Of a DNA stretch of 64,000 bases, positions 54,425 through 63,779 are shown in pieces (position 1 is the stretch's first letter; every line of letters starts with the position of its first letter). A program made the position numbers and the translations under genes. Origin of the DNA: Pelagerythrobacter marinus (lineage in GTDB: Bacteria > Pseudomonadota > Alphaproteobacteria > Sphingomonadales > Sphingomonadaceae); contig NZ_WTYO01000004.1 of the NCBI RefSeq assembly GCF_009827515.1, forward strand, positions 186,001-250,000. Reading direction: 5' to 3'. The notes under the pieces are model-generated. The model was not told the origin of the DNA. It worked only from the letters and a program-made list of their open reading frames with translations, and did no database searches.

Positions 54425-55336
54425 CTAGGGCGCCGGCACCGGGTATCCGTTCGCCGCCAGCACGGCATAGGTGGCATTGCGCCGCGCCGCCATGGCCCCC
54501 GGCAGCGCGAGATCGAGGTTGGTCGCGAAATAGACCGGCTCCCCCTCCCCGTCGCCGCGCTCCAGCCAGCCGACGAACCACCCGGTCCGCTCTTCACCGG
54601 CGGGCAGCAGGTCGTCCGCCCCGGCGCGCAGGAAACCCTCGTCGTCGATCGGCAGCATGGCCCCGGTCTTGCCGTGGACCACGTTGCCCTGCCCGTCCGC
54701 CTCCAGCCTGGCCATGGCGCGCACCTCGCGCAGCGCGGCTGCCGAGACGGGCAGGTCGCCTTCGCGCAGCCGCCGCAGGAAGTCGACCTGTTCGAGCGCG
54801 CTGATCTTCAGCGGGCCGCCGAGCCAGAAATGCCCCAGGTCTTCCGCCGCGCCGATCTCGCGGTTGCCGTAACCGAGCCGTTCGACCCCGGCCTTCTCCC
54901 GCGCCCGGCCGATCCGTTCCGCCAGCGCCTGGAAGACCCACACCGCCGACGTCGAGATCGCCTGCCCCAGCGTGCGATCGGCGTTCCACGCGGCGACGCC
55001 GCGGTCCCGCCCGTCCCAGGCGAAAGTCTCCGAAGGGTCGGTCACCCCCAGGTCCAGCGCGATGAGGGCATGGGGGATCTTGAACGTGGAGGCGGGGACG
55101 AAGCGCTCCCCGGCACGCTGCGGGTTGCAGGCGAGCAGCAGGCGCCGCTCGGGATCGAACACGACCACCGTGGACCGCTCCCGGCCGGGCAGTGCCTCGC
55201 AGCCGGCGGCCTGCCGGGGCTGGAGCGCGAGGAACGATGGCCGATGGGCCTCGCACCCGGCGAGGGCGACGAGGCTCGCAGCGACCGCGAACATGCGAAG
55301 AGCGGGTCGCAGGGGCCTGGCGACGGCGGTTCTCAT
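54425..55336 (-). CDS. class D beta-lactamase (OXA-type), lipoprotein
   Basis: A 303-aa exported serine beta-lactamase. The lipobox LAGC puts a lipidated Cys at about 28. The active-site Ser83-Thr-Phe-Lys86 (PASTFKIPHAL), Ser130-Ala-Val, Tyr156-Gly-Asn, FWLGGPLKIS (Trp171) and Lys223-Thr-Gly are all present in class D order. It is a complete chromosomal-looking enzyme; no insertion sequence or promoter mobilisation is seen nearby. The spectrum cannot be read from the sequence. It converges on the GH97 gene. Confidence 0.93.
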   Translation of the reverse strand: MRTAVARPLRPALRMFAVAASLVALAGCEAHRPSFLALQPRQAAGCEALPGRERSTVVVFDPERRLLLACNPQRAGERFVPASTFKIPHALIALDLGVTDPSETFAWDGRDRGVAAWNADRTLGQAISTSAVWVFQALAERIGRAREKAGVERLGYGNREIGAAEDLGHFWLGGPLKISALEQVDFLRRLREGDLPVSAAALREVRAMARLEADGQGNVVHGKTGAMLPIDDEGFLRAGADDLLPAGEERTGWFVGWLERGDGEGEPVYFATNLDLALPGAMAARRNATYAVLAANGYPVPAP

Positions 55337-55388
55337 GGGTCGATAGGTCCTGTCTTTTTCCGGGGAAATGGGAATGCGGCGCAGCGGA

Positions 55389-55898
55389 TCAGCTGGTTCG
55401 CGCGCTTCGGCGCGGGGGAAAGATCGCTTCCGAACAGACCAGCGCCCAGAGGATGAAAATCGGCTGCAGCAGGGGGCGGATCGCGGCGTAAGTCTGCCCG
55501 GCGGACAGTCCCTGCACCTCCAGCCCTGCCTCGGCCACGTGCGCGTTGGCGAGCACGGTGACCGACAGCAGCAGGGCCAGGCCGACACCCGCCACGGGCC
55601 GCATGTCGGGCAGCCGCAAGCGGCTCCACGCCGCGCGGGGGAGCAGGAGGCCGATCGCGCCCGCCAGTTCCGCCACGCCCGACGCGATCACCAGCTCGCG
55701 CCCGAACGGGCCGAGATAGGGCGGGATCATCGGCAGGTAGCGCGTCTCGAGGCTCAGGAAATGATCGAAGCCGGTAAACAGGAAAGCACCGGCCATTCCA
55801 TATCGCATGACCGACCGCCAACAGAGCGGCGCGGCGCGCACGACACTCCAGACCAGCGCCACGCCGGAAAGCGTCGCCATCAGAGCCAGAAAAAACAT
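55389..55898 (-). CDS. DoxX-like membrane protein
   Basis: A 169-aa inner-membrane protein with about four hydrophobic segments and RYGMAGAFLFTGFDHFL in the first half, in the style of the DoxX family. Function is unknown; DoxX proteins are tied to redox or antibiotic stress in some bacteria. It is divergent from a TetR regulator, which may control it, and upstream of the beta-lactamase on the same strand. Confidence 0.65.
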   Translation of the reverse strand: MFFLALMATLSGVALVWSVVRAAPLCWRSVMRYGMAGAFLFTGFDHFLSLETRYLPMIPPYLGPFGRELVIASGVAELAGAIGLLLPRAAWSRLRLPDMRPVAGVGLALLLSVTVLANAHVAEAGLEVQGLSAGQTYAAIRPLLQPIFILWALVCSEAIFPPRRSARTS

Positions 55899-55987
55899 CC
55901 CATGCCCCCTTTCGGTCGGAGCGCCAGCAATCTATACACCGTTAAGATACGCACCCGCGCGGAGGCGTCAAGCCGCCAGGAACCGAA

Positions 55988-56575
55988 ATGTCCAACGATG
56001 CCTATCACCACGGGAACCTTCGCAGCGCGCTGATCGAGGCCGCGCTGCGCCTCGTCGAGCGCGGCGGCCCGCCCTCGGTCAGCCTGCGTGCGGTCGCGCG
56101 CGAGGTCGGCGTCAGCCAAGCCGCGCCCTATGCCCATTTCAGGGACAAGCGCGCGCTGATGTCGGCGATCGCCGCGCTCGGCTTCGAGAGGCTGCGCGAC
56201 CGGCTGCGCGAGGCGGAACGCGCGGGCTGCGAAAACCTGACCGAACTGGGCAAGGCCTACCTCGCCTTCGCGCACGACAACCCGGGGCTCTACGGCCTGA
56301 TGTTCGGGCCCGAAACCGAAGTCGATCCCGCCGATCCCGTGCTCGCGCAGGCCGGGCGCGAAGCCTTCGCGATCCTTGCCCGGAGCAGCGCGCATCCGGG
56401 CGACGAAGGCCCCGGCGATCCGGGCCCGGTCGCGGCCTGGGCGCTGGTCCACGGGCTGGCCCTGCTGTCGATGAGCGGGCGGCTGCCGGTCGGGGCGGGC
56501 GAAGCGCCCGACCGCGTGCTCAAGCTGTTGCAGCCGGGGATCGACGCGCACCGGGGCGAAGCGGATGCCGGGTGA
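55988..56575 (+). CDS. TetR-family regulator
   Basis: A 195-aa regulator with the N-terminal HTH VSLRAVAREVGVSQAAPYAHF and a helical ligand domain of the WHG-type (LYGLMFGPETE). The 89-bp gap to the divergent DoxX gene probably holds its operator, but no clear palindrome was found. It is followed after 32 bp by the SRPBCC gene on the same strand. Confidence 0.85.
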   Translation: MSNDAYHHGNLRSALIEAALRLVERGGPPSVSLRAVAREVGVSQAAPYAHFRDKRALMSAIAALGFERLRDRLREAERAGCENLTELGKAYLAFAHDNPGLYGLMFGPETEVDPADPVLAQAGREAFAILARSSAHPGDEGPGDPGPVAAWALVHGLALLSMSGRLPVGAGEAPDRVLKLLQPGIDAHRGEADAG

Positions 56576-56607
56576 AACGGGCCCGCACCAGCCCAGGAGA
56601 CCCTTCA

Positions 56608-57168
56608 ATGGCCACGATCCGACATCAGCACGATATCGCCGTCCCCGCAGAGCGGGCCTGGGCCATGCTTCGCCGCGTGGACCGGGCCGACCGCCTGTTC
56701 GCGCCGGTCCTGACCGGTTGCACGATGGAAGGCGACGTTCGTACCGTCACGTTCGCCAATGGCATGGTCGTGCGCGAACAGGTGGTGACCGTGGACGACG
56801 CTGGGCGCCGCCTGGCCTACAGCGTCCTGGGCGACATGTTCGAGCGTCACGCCGCCTCGATGGAGATCCTTCCGCTGGACGCGGACAGCTGCCGGTTCGT
56901 GTGGACCAGCGATTTCCTGCCCGCCGAGCGGGCCGAAACGGTGCGCCCCCTCGTGATCGAAGGGGCAAGCGCACTGGCGCGGAACGTGGAACGCGACGCC
57001 GGGGCCGGCCAGGCGCAGGCCCGGCGGCCGGTCAGTCGCCCTGCGGGGCCATGCGCGCGATCCCGCGCGCGAGCAGGTCGTTGGCCAGCGCCGCCACCCG
57101 TTCGGGGGGCATGGCCCCGTCGTCCCACACGGCGTAGCGCAGGCCGAGGAAGACGTTCATGCCCATGA
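56608..57168 (+). CDS. SRPBCC-family protein with a read-through C-terminus
   Basis: A small lipid/aromatic-binding fold protein. Residues 1-135 (TIRHQHDIAVPAERAWAML, DDAGRRLAYSVLGD, CRFVWTSDFLPAE) match a polyketide-cyclase-like SRPBCC domain that normally ends near residue 140. The frame then runs on for about 45 Arg/Pro/Ala-rich residues across the convergent tetR gene, overlapping it by 137 bp. The natural stop may have been lost by a base change. AGGAG precedes the ATG. It is probably cotranscribed with the TetR gene before it. Confidence 0.72.
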   Translation: MATIRHQHDIAVPAERAWAMLRRVDRADRLFAPVLTGCTMEGDVRTVTFANGMVVREQVVTVDDAGRRLAYSVLGDMFERHAASMEILPLDADSCRFVWTSDFLPAERAETVRPLVIEGASALARNVERDAGAGQAQARRPVSRPAGPCARSRARAGRWPAPPPVRGAWPRRPTRRSAGRGRRSCP

Positions 57169-57670
57169 TTGCCCAGGCATGGGCTTCCTCCAGGTCGCCG
57201 CGCAGTTCGCCCTTGCGCGCGCCCTCGCGAAGGCGTTCGAGGATGCGCGCGCCGGTCGTCTCGTAATGCTGGCGATAGCTGTCCGGGTCGACGAACTCGG
57301 CCTCGTCGATGATGCGATAGACTTCCTTGTGCTCGGCGGCGAAGCGCAGGAACGCGGCGAGCGCCTGCCGTTCGCGCTCCAGCGCCGGGGCCGGTGCGTC
57401 GAGCGCCTCGCGCGCGGCGAGCTTGACCGCCTCGCTCATGTCGCGAACCAGCGCCTGGAAGATCGCCTCCTTCGAATCGAAGTAGGTGTAGAAACTGCCC
57501 AGCGCCGTGCCCGCCCGCGCGGTGATCGTGCTGATCGACGCCTCGTGGAATCCCTTTTCGCCGAACTCGATCGCCGCGGCATCGAGCAGCTTGCGCAAGG
57601 TGCGCCGGCCGCGCTCGGTACGCGGGCGCTTGGCATCGAGGGGCGCGCTTTCGTGTTTTTCCATGTCCAT
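57032..57670 (-). CDS. TetR-family regulator
   Basis: A 212-aa regulator. The HTH lies in ASISTITARAGTALGSFYTYF, followed by a helical ligand domain. The first ATG is used; a second lies two codons downstream, and the frame extends further upstream. It is divergent from the TonB receptor, whose leader has a perfect palindrome (57736-57747) suited to a TetR dimer. Confidence 0.86.
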   Translation of the reverse strand: MDMEKHESAPLDAKRPRTERGRRTLRKLLDAAAIEFGEKGFHEASISTITARAGTALGSFYTYFDSKEAIFQALVRDMSEAVKLAAREALDAPAPALERERQALAAFLRFAAEHKEVYRIIDEAEFVDPDSYRQHYETTGARILERLREGARKGELRGDLEEAHAWAIMGMNVFLGLRYAVWDDGAMPPERVAALANDLLARGIARMAPQGD

Positions 57671-57735
57671 CCCCCGGCAAGGGCTAGGGCCCGTGGCGGG
57701 CAAGGGCAAGAGAAAACTTGAAACCCGGTTCACCT

Positions 57736-57747
57736 TTCAATATTGAA
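57736..57747. promoter_or_regulatory. candidate TetR operator
   Basis: TTCAATATTGAA, a perfect 12-bp palindrome in the 103-bp gap between the TetR gene and the TonB receptor, 26 bp before the receptor ATG. An imperfect TGAAACCCGGTTCA lies just upstream. Confidence 0.5.
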
Positions 57748-57773
57748 GGAGCAAACAAGGACAGGAGAGGATC

Positions 57774-60128
57774 ATGAAGACTTTCGATACCGGTATCGCG
57801 GCCGCGCTCCTGGGAAGTGCGGCGGCCATCGCCCTGGCCGCGCAGCCGGCCGCGGCCCAGGAGGCGCCGGCCCCGGAAAGCCAGGCGCAGCCCGAGGAGG
57901 CCGCCCCGGCGGGCGATGCGGGCGTGATCGTGGTGACCGCGCGCCGGCGCGAGGAACGCCTGATCGACGTGCCGGTGGCCGTTTCCTCTTTTTCCGGCGA
58001 GCAGCTGGCGGAACGCGGCGCGCTCGACATCACCGATGTCGCCCAGGCCGTGCCCAACGTGACGCTGGAAAGCTCGCGCGCGACCAATTCGACCCTCTCC
58101 GCCTTCATTCGCGGCATCGGCCAGCAGGACCCGGTCTCCGGGTTCGAGCAGGGCGTCGGCATCTACCTCGACGACGTCTACCTCAACCGCCCCCAGGCCG
58201 CCGTGCTCGACATCTACGACGTCGAGCGGATCGAGGTCCTGCGCGGCCCCCAGGGCACGCTCTACGGCCGCAACACGATCGGCGGCGCGGTGAAATACGT
58301 CAGCCGGCGCCTGCCGCAGGAATTCTCGCTCAAGGCGCGCGCGACCTATGGCACTTACGACCAGGCCGAAGCCGTCGTCACCGCCTCGGCCCCGCTCGGC
58401 GACATCGTGCGCGTCGGCGGATCGATCGCCCGCCTCTCGCGCGGGGGATTCGGCGACAACCTCACCCTCGGGATCGAGAACTACAACAAGGACGTCTGGG
58501 CCGGCCGCCTGTCGCTCGAGATGGGCGGCTATGGCGAACCGGTCTTCGTGCGCGTTTCGGGCGACTACACGCGCGACAAGAGCAATCCGCGCGGCGGCCA
58601 CCGCCTGATCCCGGGGCTCGCCTCGGGCGCGCCGGTGCTGGACAATGTCTACGACACGCGCGGCGCGCTGGACGACCCGGAACAGGACGTCGAATCCTAC
58701 GGCATGGCGATCAATGCCGAAGTCATGCTGAGCGATGCGCTGACGCTGCGCTCGATCTCCGCCTGGCGCAAGGACGACAGCTATACCCCGATCGATTTCG
58801 ACGCGCTTCCGGCGGTCGATCTCGACGTCCCCGGGGTCTATTTCAACGAACAGATCAGCCAGGAACTCCAGCTGATGTGGGACGACGGCGGGCCGCTGAC
58901 CGGCCTCCTCGGCCTCTATTACCTCGACGCCAGGGCCGATACCCTGTTCGACGTGCGGATCTTCACCACCTTCGCCGGGCTGACCGCCTATACCCAGGCC
59001 GAAGTCGATACCGAGACTTACGCGATATTCGGCGATTTCACTTACGACATCAGCGACCGGCTGAGCCTGTCGCTCGGCGGGCGCTACACCTGGGACGAAC
59101 GGACCGCCTCGATCCTGCGGCAGAACTACCTCGGCGGCGGATCGCCCTACTTCGGCGGCGCGGGCATCCCGTTCGGCGACGCGGCGACGGACTTCACCGG
59201 CAGCCGCGAGTTCAAGAAGTTCACGCCGCGCGCCTCGCTCAGCTTCATGCCGACGCCCGATCACAACCTCTACGCCTCCTATTCGCAGGGGTTCAAGGGC
59301 GGCGGCTTCGATCCGCGCGGGGTCGGCAGCAATGCGCCCGACCTCGACGAGGACGGCAACCGTTCGGACGAGGAGATCGCCGCCTTCCTCAGCTTCGCGC
59401 CGGAGAAAGTCGACAGCTACGAGATCGGCTACAAGGGCAGCCTCGCGGGCGGGCGACTCAACCTCGCCGTCGCGGGCTTCTACGCCGACTATACCGACGT
59501 GCAGGTCCCCGGATCGGTCGCCTGCGAGGCCAATGGCCTGCCCAGCTTCTGCGGGGTCGTGTCGAATGCCGGCAAGGCGACCTTCAAGGGGGTGGAACTG
59601 GAAGCGAGCGCCCGGCTGGGCGGCGGGTTCAACCTGTCGGGCTCGCTCGGCTATATCGATGCCGAGTACGACGAGTACATCACCAATATCAACAATACCC
59701 CGACCGACGTGGCCGAACACCGCAAGGTGCAGAACACGCCGAAGTGGACCGCCAGCGGCACGGCGAGCTACACCGCCCCGCTGGGCGCCGGCGATCTCTA
59801 TCTCGGCACCACGGTCTCCTATCGCAGCAAGACCTACCAGTTCGAGATTCCCAATCCCTATCTCGACCAGGACGGCTATGCGCTGGTCGATGCCAGCGTG
59901 GTCTATACCGCGCCGGGCGACCGGTGGAGCATCGGCCTCTACGGCAAGAACCTGTTCGACAAGCAGTACAAGACGTCCGGTTACACGTTCGTCGCGACCG
60001 ATCCCACGACCGGCGAGATCCTGACGGCCAATGGCCAGCCGATCCCCACGCTGGGGCCGGAAGGCACGCTGACGGCGTTCTACGGCAACCCGCGGCAGGT
60101 CTTCGTCACCGCGACGTTCAAGTACTGA
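57774..60128 (+). CDS. TonB-dependent outer-membrane receptor
   Basis: A 784-aa importer: signal peptide (AALLGSAAAIALAAQPAAA), TonB-box-like VIVVTARRREERLIDVP, plug with QGTLYGRNTIGGAV, and a beta-barrel ending PRQVFVTATFKY. The plug signature is the FecA/siderophore-like or aromatic-compound type common in sphingomonads, unlike the sugar receptor. The TetR gene is divergent and a sulfotransferase lies convergent, so the substrate may be an organic or sulfated compound; this is a guess from neighbours. Confidence 0.92.
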   Translation: MKTFDTGIAAALLGSAAAIALAAQPAAAQEAPAPESQAQPEEAAPAGDAGVIVVTARRREERLIDVPVAVSSFSGEQLAERGALDITDVAQAVPNVTLESSRATNSTLSAFIRGIGQQDPVSGFEQGVGIYLDDVYLNRPQAAVLDIYDVERIEVLRGPQGTLYGRNTIGGAVKYVSRRLPQEFSLKARATYGTYDQAEAVVTASAPLGDIVRVGGSIARLSRGGFGDNLTLGIENYNKDVWAGRLSLEMGGYGEPVFVRVSGDYTRDKSNPRGGHRLIPGLASGAPVLDNVYDTRGALDDPEQDVESYGMAINAEVMLSDALTLRSISAWRKDDSYTPIDFDALPAVDLDVPGVYFNEQISQELQLMWDDGGPLTGLLGLYYLDARADTLFDVRIFTTFAGLTAYTQAEVDTETYAIFGDFTYDISDRLSLSLGGRYTWDERTASILRQNYLGGGSPYFGGAGIPFGDAATDFTGSREFKKFTPRASLSFMPTPDHNLYASYSQGFKGGGFDPRGVGSNAPDLDEDGNRSDEEIAAFLSFAPEKVDSYEIGYKGSLAGGRLNLAVAGFYADYTDVQVPGSVACEANGLPSFCGVVSNAGKATFKGVELEASARLGGGFNLSGSLGYIDAEYDEYITNINNTPTDVAEHRKVQNTPKWTASGTASYTAPLGAGDLYLGTTVSYRSKTYQFEIPNPYLDQDGYALVDASVVYTAPGDRWSIGLYGKNLFDKQYKTSGYTFVATDPTTGEILTANGQPIPTLGPEGTLTAFYGNPRQVFVTATFKY

Positions 60129-60194
60129 TCGCCGCCAGCGACGCCGATCGGGACAGGCCGGGGTCGCGCGCCCCGGCCTGTTGGCGCCGGCCGG

Positions 60195-61505
60195 TCAGGA
60201 TGCGCGCATGCCGCGCCGCGCCTGCCTGGCCGGGGCGGCCCCCTCGATCGGCACGTCGAAGGCGCGGACATAGTCGCCCAGCCGGTCGAGCACGTCGCCG
60301 CTCGTCAGGCCGAATTCGTCGAGGCTGTAGGCATGGGGGCGCCGCTTGAGCGCGCTGGCGCGGCGCATGTAGTCTTCCATCCCCGGAAGGGCCGGCGCCA
60401 TGTCGAGGCCCAGGAAGCGATAGACTCGCTCCATCGTCCCGCGCCAGTCGCTTTCCATGTCCTCGTACTGGACGTCGATCATCCGTTCCTGCGGGATCGT
60501 CTCGCGCGCGGCGCGCATCCGTTCGACCTGCAACGCCGTCTTGTGCAGCCATTCGCGCCCCATGCGCGCCGGATCGGCGTGGTCGGAATAGATGATCGTC
60601 TGGTTCCAGGCGAGCGAGGCCGCGCTGCCGACGACCTTCAGCGGGTCGCGATGGGTGAAGATCAGCCGCGCGTCGGGGAACACCTCCAGCAGCGCGGGCA
60701 GGTCGAGCATGTGCTGCGGGGTCTTGAGAATCCACGGGCGCAGGCTCGATGCCTGTTGCGACCATCCGACCAGCCGCAGCAGGTCGGCCATGTGGCGATA
60801 GGCCGGAACCGCGCTCTCGCCCTCGCACCAGCGGCCATAGCTGGGGACGTGCCACTGCGCCTCGTGCTTCATGCCCCACATGCTGGCGACCAGCAGGCCC
60901 AGTTCCTCTTCCGGCTCGTAAGGGCCGGTCGGGTGGATCGACAGGGTCCGCGGATTGGCCAGCCGCGCGACTTTCATGATCCGCCGGGCCAGGACCGGCC
61001 GGAAATCCTCGCGCCGGCCCTCCATCACTTCCTCGAAACCGGGCCGGGGAACCGGGCTGATCGTTTCGAAGCTGCGCATGTGGGTGAACCGCCGATCGCT
61101 CGCCAGGAGGCGGTGCATCCGCGTCGTTCCCGAACGCATCGGCCCGACGATCACGACCGGGCGCGGCATCGGGCGCGAGAGGATTTCCGGGTGGCGCCGG
61201 AACCACATCTGCGCCAGCAGCCGGTCGCGCAGCACGTGGTGAAACTGCTGCATGGCGGAAAAATCGCCCGCCGCGTTCAGCCGCGCCTCGCCCGCGACCG
61301 CGTCGAGCAGCACGTCCATCGGCCGTTCGAACCAGCGATCGCCGAAATCGTCGAGCCCGGTCGCCTCGGCCGCCTGTTCCAGCAGGTGCGCCTTCTCCAG
61401 CCGCGCGGGGGCCACCGCGCCCAGCCGGCGGCCGGCCCGAATGCCGAAATCCACGATGTCGATGAAAGGCGTGCGCCGCGGGGGACGGATAGCTGGATTG
61501 TTCAA
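60195..61505 (-). CDS. sulfotransferase-family protein
   Basis: A 436-aa PAPS-dependent sulfotransferase-fold protein. The 5'-phosphosulfate-binding loop is [19 protein letters not shown]; the 3'-phosphate region lies near [20 protein letters not shown]. The start is uncertain. TTG at 61505 has GAGAG upstream, and a GTG at 61454 is the alternative; there is no ATG before the fold. The substrate is unknown. Such genes are often seen beside TonB receptors in sphingomonads. It converges on the TonB receptor. Confidence 0.8.
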   Translation of the reverse strand: MNNPAIRPPRRTPFIDIVDFGIRAGRRLGAVAPARLEKAHLLEQAAEATGLDDFGDRWFERPMDVLLDAVAGEARLNAAGDFSAMQQFHHVLRDRLLAQMWFRRHPEILSRPMPRPVVIVGPMRSGTTRMHRLLASDRRFTHMRSFETISPVPRPGFEEVMEGRREDFRPVLARRIMKVARLANPRTLSIHPTGPYEPEEELGLLVASMWGMKHEAQWHVPSYGRWCEGESAVPAYRHMADLLRLVGWSQQASSLRPWILKTPQHMLDLPALLEVFPDARLIFTHRDPLKVVGSAASLAWNQTIIYSDHADPARMGREWLHKTALQVERMRAARETIPQERMIDVQYEDMESDWRGTMERVYRFLGLDMAPALPGMEDYMRRASALKRRPHAYSLDEFGLTSGDVLDRLGDYVRAFDVPIEGAAPARQARRGMRAS

Positions 61506-61637
61506 TTCTCTCGCCCGGCTGCGGACTTGGCGCGCCCATCGCTGCCAATCGATCCGTGGATTGTCTACCCCCCGGGGCCGATCGCGTTCCCCGAAGCCCA
61601 CTGGAAATGGGCGCGGCGCTCGGGCATAGGCCCGGCC

Positions 61638-62921
61638 ATGCACGACATCCGCCTGATCCGCGACGATCCGCAAGCCTTCGACGCCGCCCTCGCCCGGCGC
61701 GGGGCCGAACCGGCCGCCGAAACCCTGGTCGAACTCGACGCGAAACGCCGGGCGGTGACGACCCGGATGCAGGAAGCGCAGAGCCGCCGCAACGAGGCGT
61801 CCAAGGCGATCGGCCAGGCCATGGCGCAGGGCGACCGGGACCGGGCGGAGGCCCTGAAGGCCGAAGTGGCGGAACTGAAAAAGGCGCTCCCCGCGCTGGA
61901 GGAGGAAGACCGCGCGCTCTCCGCCGAGTTGAACGACGCGCTGGCACGCCTGCCCAACCTGCCTGCCGACGACGTGCCCGACGGCGCGGACGAGAGCGAC
62001 AACGTCGCACAGTCGCAATGGGGCGATCCGCGCGATTTCGCGTTCGAGCCGAAGGAACACGCCGACCTGGCCCCGGCGCTGGGGATGGATTTCGAGACCG
62101 GCACCAGGCTGTCGGGCGCGCGCTTCACCTTCCTGCGCGGCGACATGGCCCGCCTGCACCGCGCGCTGGCGCAGTTCATGCTCGACACGCAAACGCGCGA
62201 GAACGGCTATACCGAGTGCAACCCGCCGGTGCTGGTCGGCGACGATGCCATGTACGGCACCGACAAGCTGCCCAAATTTGCCGAGGACAGCTTCCGCACG
62301 ACCGACGATCGCTGGCTGATCCCCACTTCCGAAGTCAGCTTGACGGCCTCGGTCGCGGGCGAGATCCTGCCCGATCTGGCCGATCCGATCCGCCTGGCGG
62401 CGCATACGCTGTGCTTCCGCTCCGAAGCCGGCGCGGCGGGCCGGGACACGCGCGGTTTCATCCGCCAGCACCAGTTCGAGAAGGTCGAGCTGGTCAGCAT
62501 TTGCCGCCCGGAAGACAGCGAGGGCGAGCACGAACGCATGACCCGCTGCGCCGAGGGCATCCTGGAAGCGCTCGACCTGCCTTATCGCCGGATGCTGCTG
62601 TGCACCGGCGACATGGGCTTCGGCGCGCGCAAGACCTACGACCTGGAGGTCTGGCTGCCCGGCCAGGGCGCCTGGCGCGAGATCTCCTCGTGCTCGAACA
62701 CCGGCGATTTCCAGGCGCGGCGGATGAACGCGCGCCATCGCCCCGAAGGCTCGAAGAAAACCGAGTTCGTCCACACCCTGAACGGCTCCGGCCTCGCGGT
62801 CGGCCGCACGCTCGTCGCGGTGCTCGAGAACTACCAGCGCGAAGACGGTTCGGTCGACGTGCCGGAGGCGCTGCGGCCGTGGATGGGCGGGGTCGAACGA
62901 CTCCGGCCCGAAAGCCGGTAG
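61638..62921 (+). CDS. serS: serine--tRNA ligase
   Basis: Class II synthetase of 427 aa. The N-terminal coiled-coil tRNA-binding arm runs over about 30-105. The catalytic core has [15 protein letters not shown] (motif 2 area), [21 protein letters not shown] and the C-terminal [18 protein letters not shown] (motif 3). It starts the core serS-surE-LysM/M23 group and is divergent from the sulfotransferase. Confidence 0.97.
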   Translation: MHDIRLIRDDPQAFDAALARRGAEPAAETLVELDAKRRAVTTRMQEAQSRRNEASKAIGQAMAQGDRDRAEALKAEVAELKKALPALEEEDRALSAELNDALARLPNLPADDVPDGADESDNVAQSQWGDPRDFAFEPKEHADLAPALGMDFETGTRLSGARFTFLRGDMARLHRALAQFMLDTQTRENGYTECNPPVLVGDDAMYGTDKLPKFAEDSFRTTDDRWLIPTSEVSLTASVAGEILPDLADPIRLAAHTLCFRSEAGAAGRDTRGFIRQHQFEKVELVSICRPEDSEGEHERMTRCAEGILEALDLPYRRMLLCTGDMGFGARKTYDLEVWLPGQGAWREISSCSNTGDFQARRMNARHRPEGSKKTEFVHTLNGSGLAVGRTLVAVLENYQREDGSVDVPEALRPWMGGVERLRPESR

Positions 62922-62949
62922 CCCTAAGAACCTTTTGCGTAATATTTTC

Positions 62950-62978
62950 TTGACTTTCGTAACCTAATTGGTTATCAA
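62950..62978 (+). promoter_or_regulatory. candidate surE promoter
   Basis: TTGACT (62950-62955) and TATCAA (62973-62978) with a 17-bp spacer, 36 bp before the surE ATG. The spacer and -10 contain TAACC-TAATT-GGTTA, an inverted repeat that could bind a regulator. Confidence 0.68.
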
Positions 62979-63014
62979 GCCTCACTTGCCGAGAAGCCGG
63001 AGCGGGACGACACG

Positions 63015-63779
63015 ATGCGCATTCTCCTCACCAACGACGACGGCATCTACGCACCGGGCCTGAAGATCCTCGAAGAGATCGCGCGCGAGTTCTCCGACGA
63101 TATCTGGATCTGCTCCCCGCACGAAGAGCAGTCGGGCACCGGCCATTCGCTGACCCTGACCCGCCCCGTGCGCCTGCGCCGCCACGACGACCGGCGCTTC
63201 TCGGTAACCGGGACGCCGACCGACGCGGTGACGATGGGCCTGCGCACGGTGATGGACGCCGCCCCCGACGTGATCCTCTCGGGCGTCAACCGCGGGGCCA
63301 ACCTGGGCGACGACATCACGTATTCGGGCACCGTCTCCGCCGCGATCGAAGGGGCGCTGGCGGGCGTCCGCTCGATCGCGCTGAGCCAGGTCTACGCGCG
63401 CGAGGGCATGGGCGACGACGTGCCGTTCGGCGCGGCGCGCGAATGGGGCGCGCGGGTGCTCGCCCCGCTGCTCGACGCGCCGCTGCCCAAGCGCACGCTG
63501 GTCAACGTCAACTTCCCCCCGCTCCCGCCGGGCCAGGTGCGCGGCATCCGCGTCGTGCGCCAGGGTTTCCACGACTATTCGCGCGGCACCGTGGTCGAAG
63601 GGCGTGACCCGCGCGGCTACAAGTATTACTGGTTCGGGCTGGAGGCGATCGAGCACACGCTAGACCATGGGACAGACCTGGAAGCGATCGACGAGGGATA
63701 CGTTGCGGTGACCCCGCTGCAGCTCGACCTGACGCACCATGCCTCGCTGGGCGAACTGGGCGAGCGGTACAGCGAATGA
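63015..63779 (+). CDS. surE: 5'/3'-nucleotidase SurE
   Basis: Metal-dependent nucleoside monophosphatase, 254 aa. The N-terminal LLTNDDGIYAPG provides Asp8 and Asp9; HEEQSGTGHSL and SGVNRGANLGDD provide the other ligands. It is a stress-survival enzyme. Its stop overlaps the next gene's start by ATGA (63776-63779). Confidence 0.96.
   Translation: MRILLTNDDGIYAPGLKILEEIAREFSDDIWICSPHEEQSGTGHSLTLTRPVRLRRHDDRRFSVTGTPTDAVTMGLRTVMDAAPDVILSGVNRGANLGDDITYSGTVSAAIEGALAGVRSIALSQVYAREGMGDDVPFGAAREWGARVLAPLLDAPLPKRTLVNVNFPPLPPGQVRGIRVVRQGFHDYSRGTVVEGRDPRGYKYYWFGLEAIEHTLDHGTDLEAIDEGYVAVTPLQLDLTHHASLGELGERYSE

Noticed and set aside
55899-55987. A TetR operator between doxX-like and tetR genes
   Set aside because: Only weak partial symmetry (ATCT...AGAT) was found.
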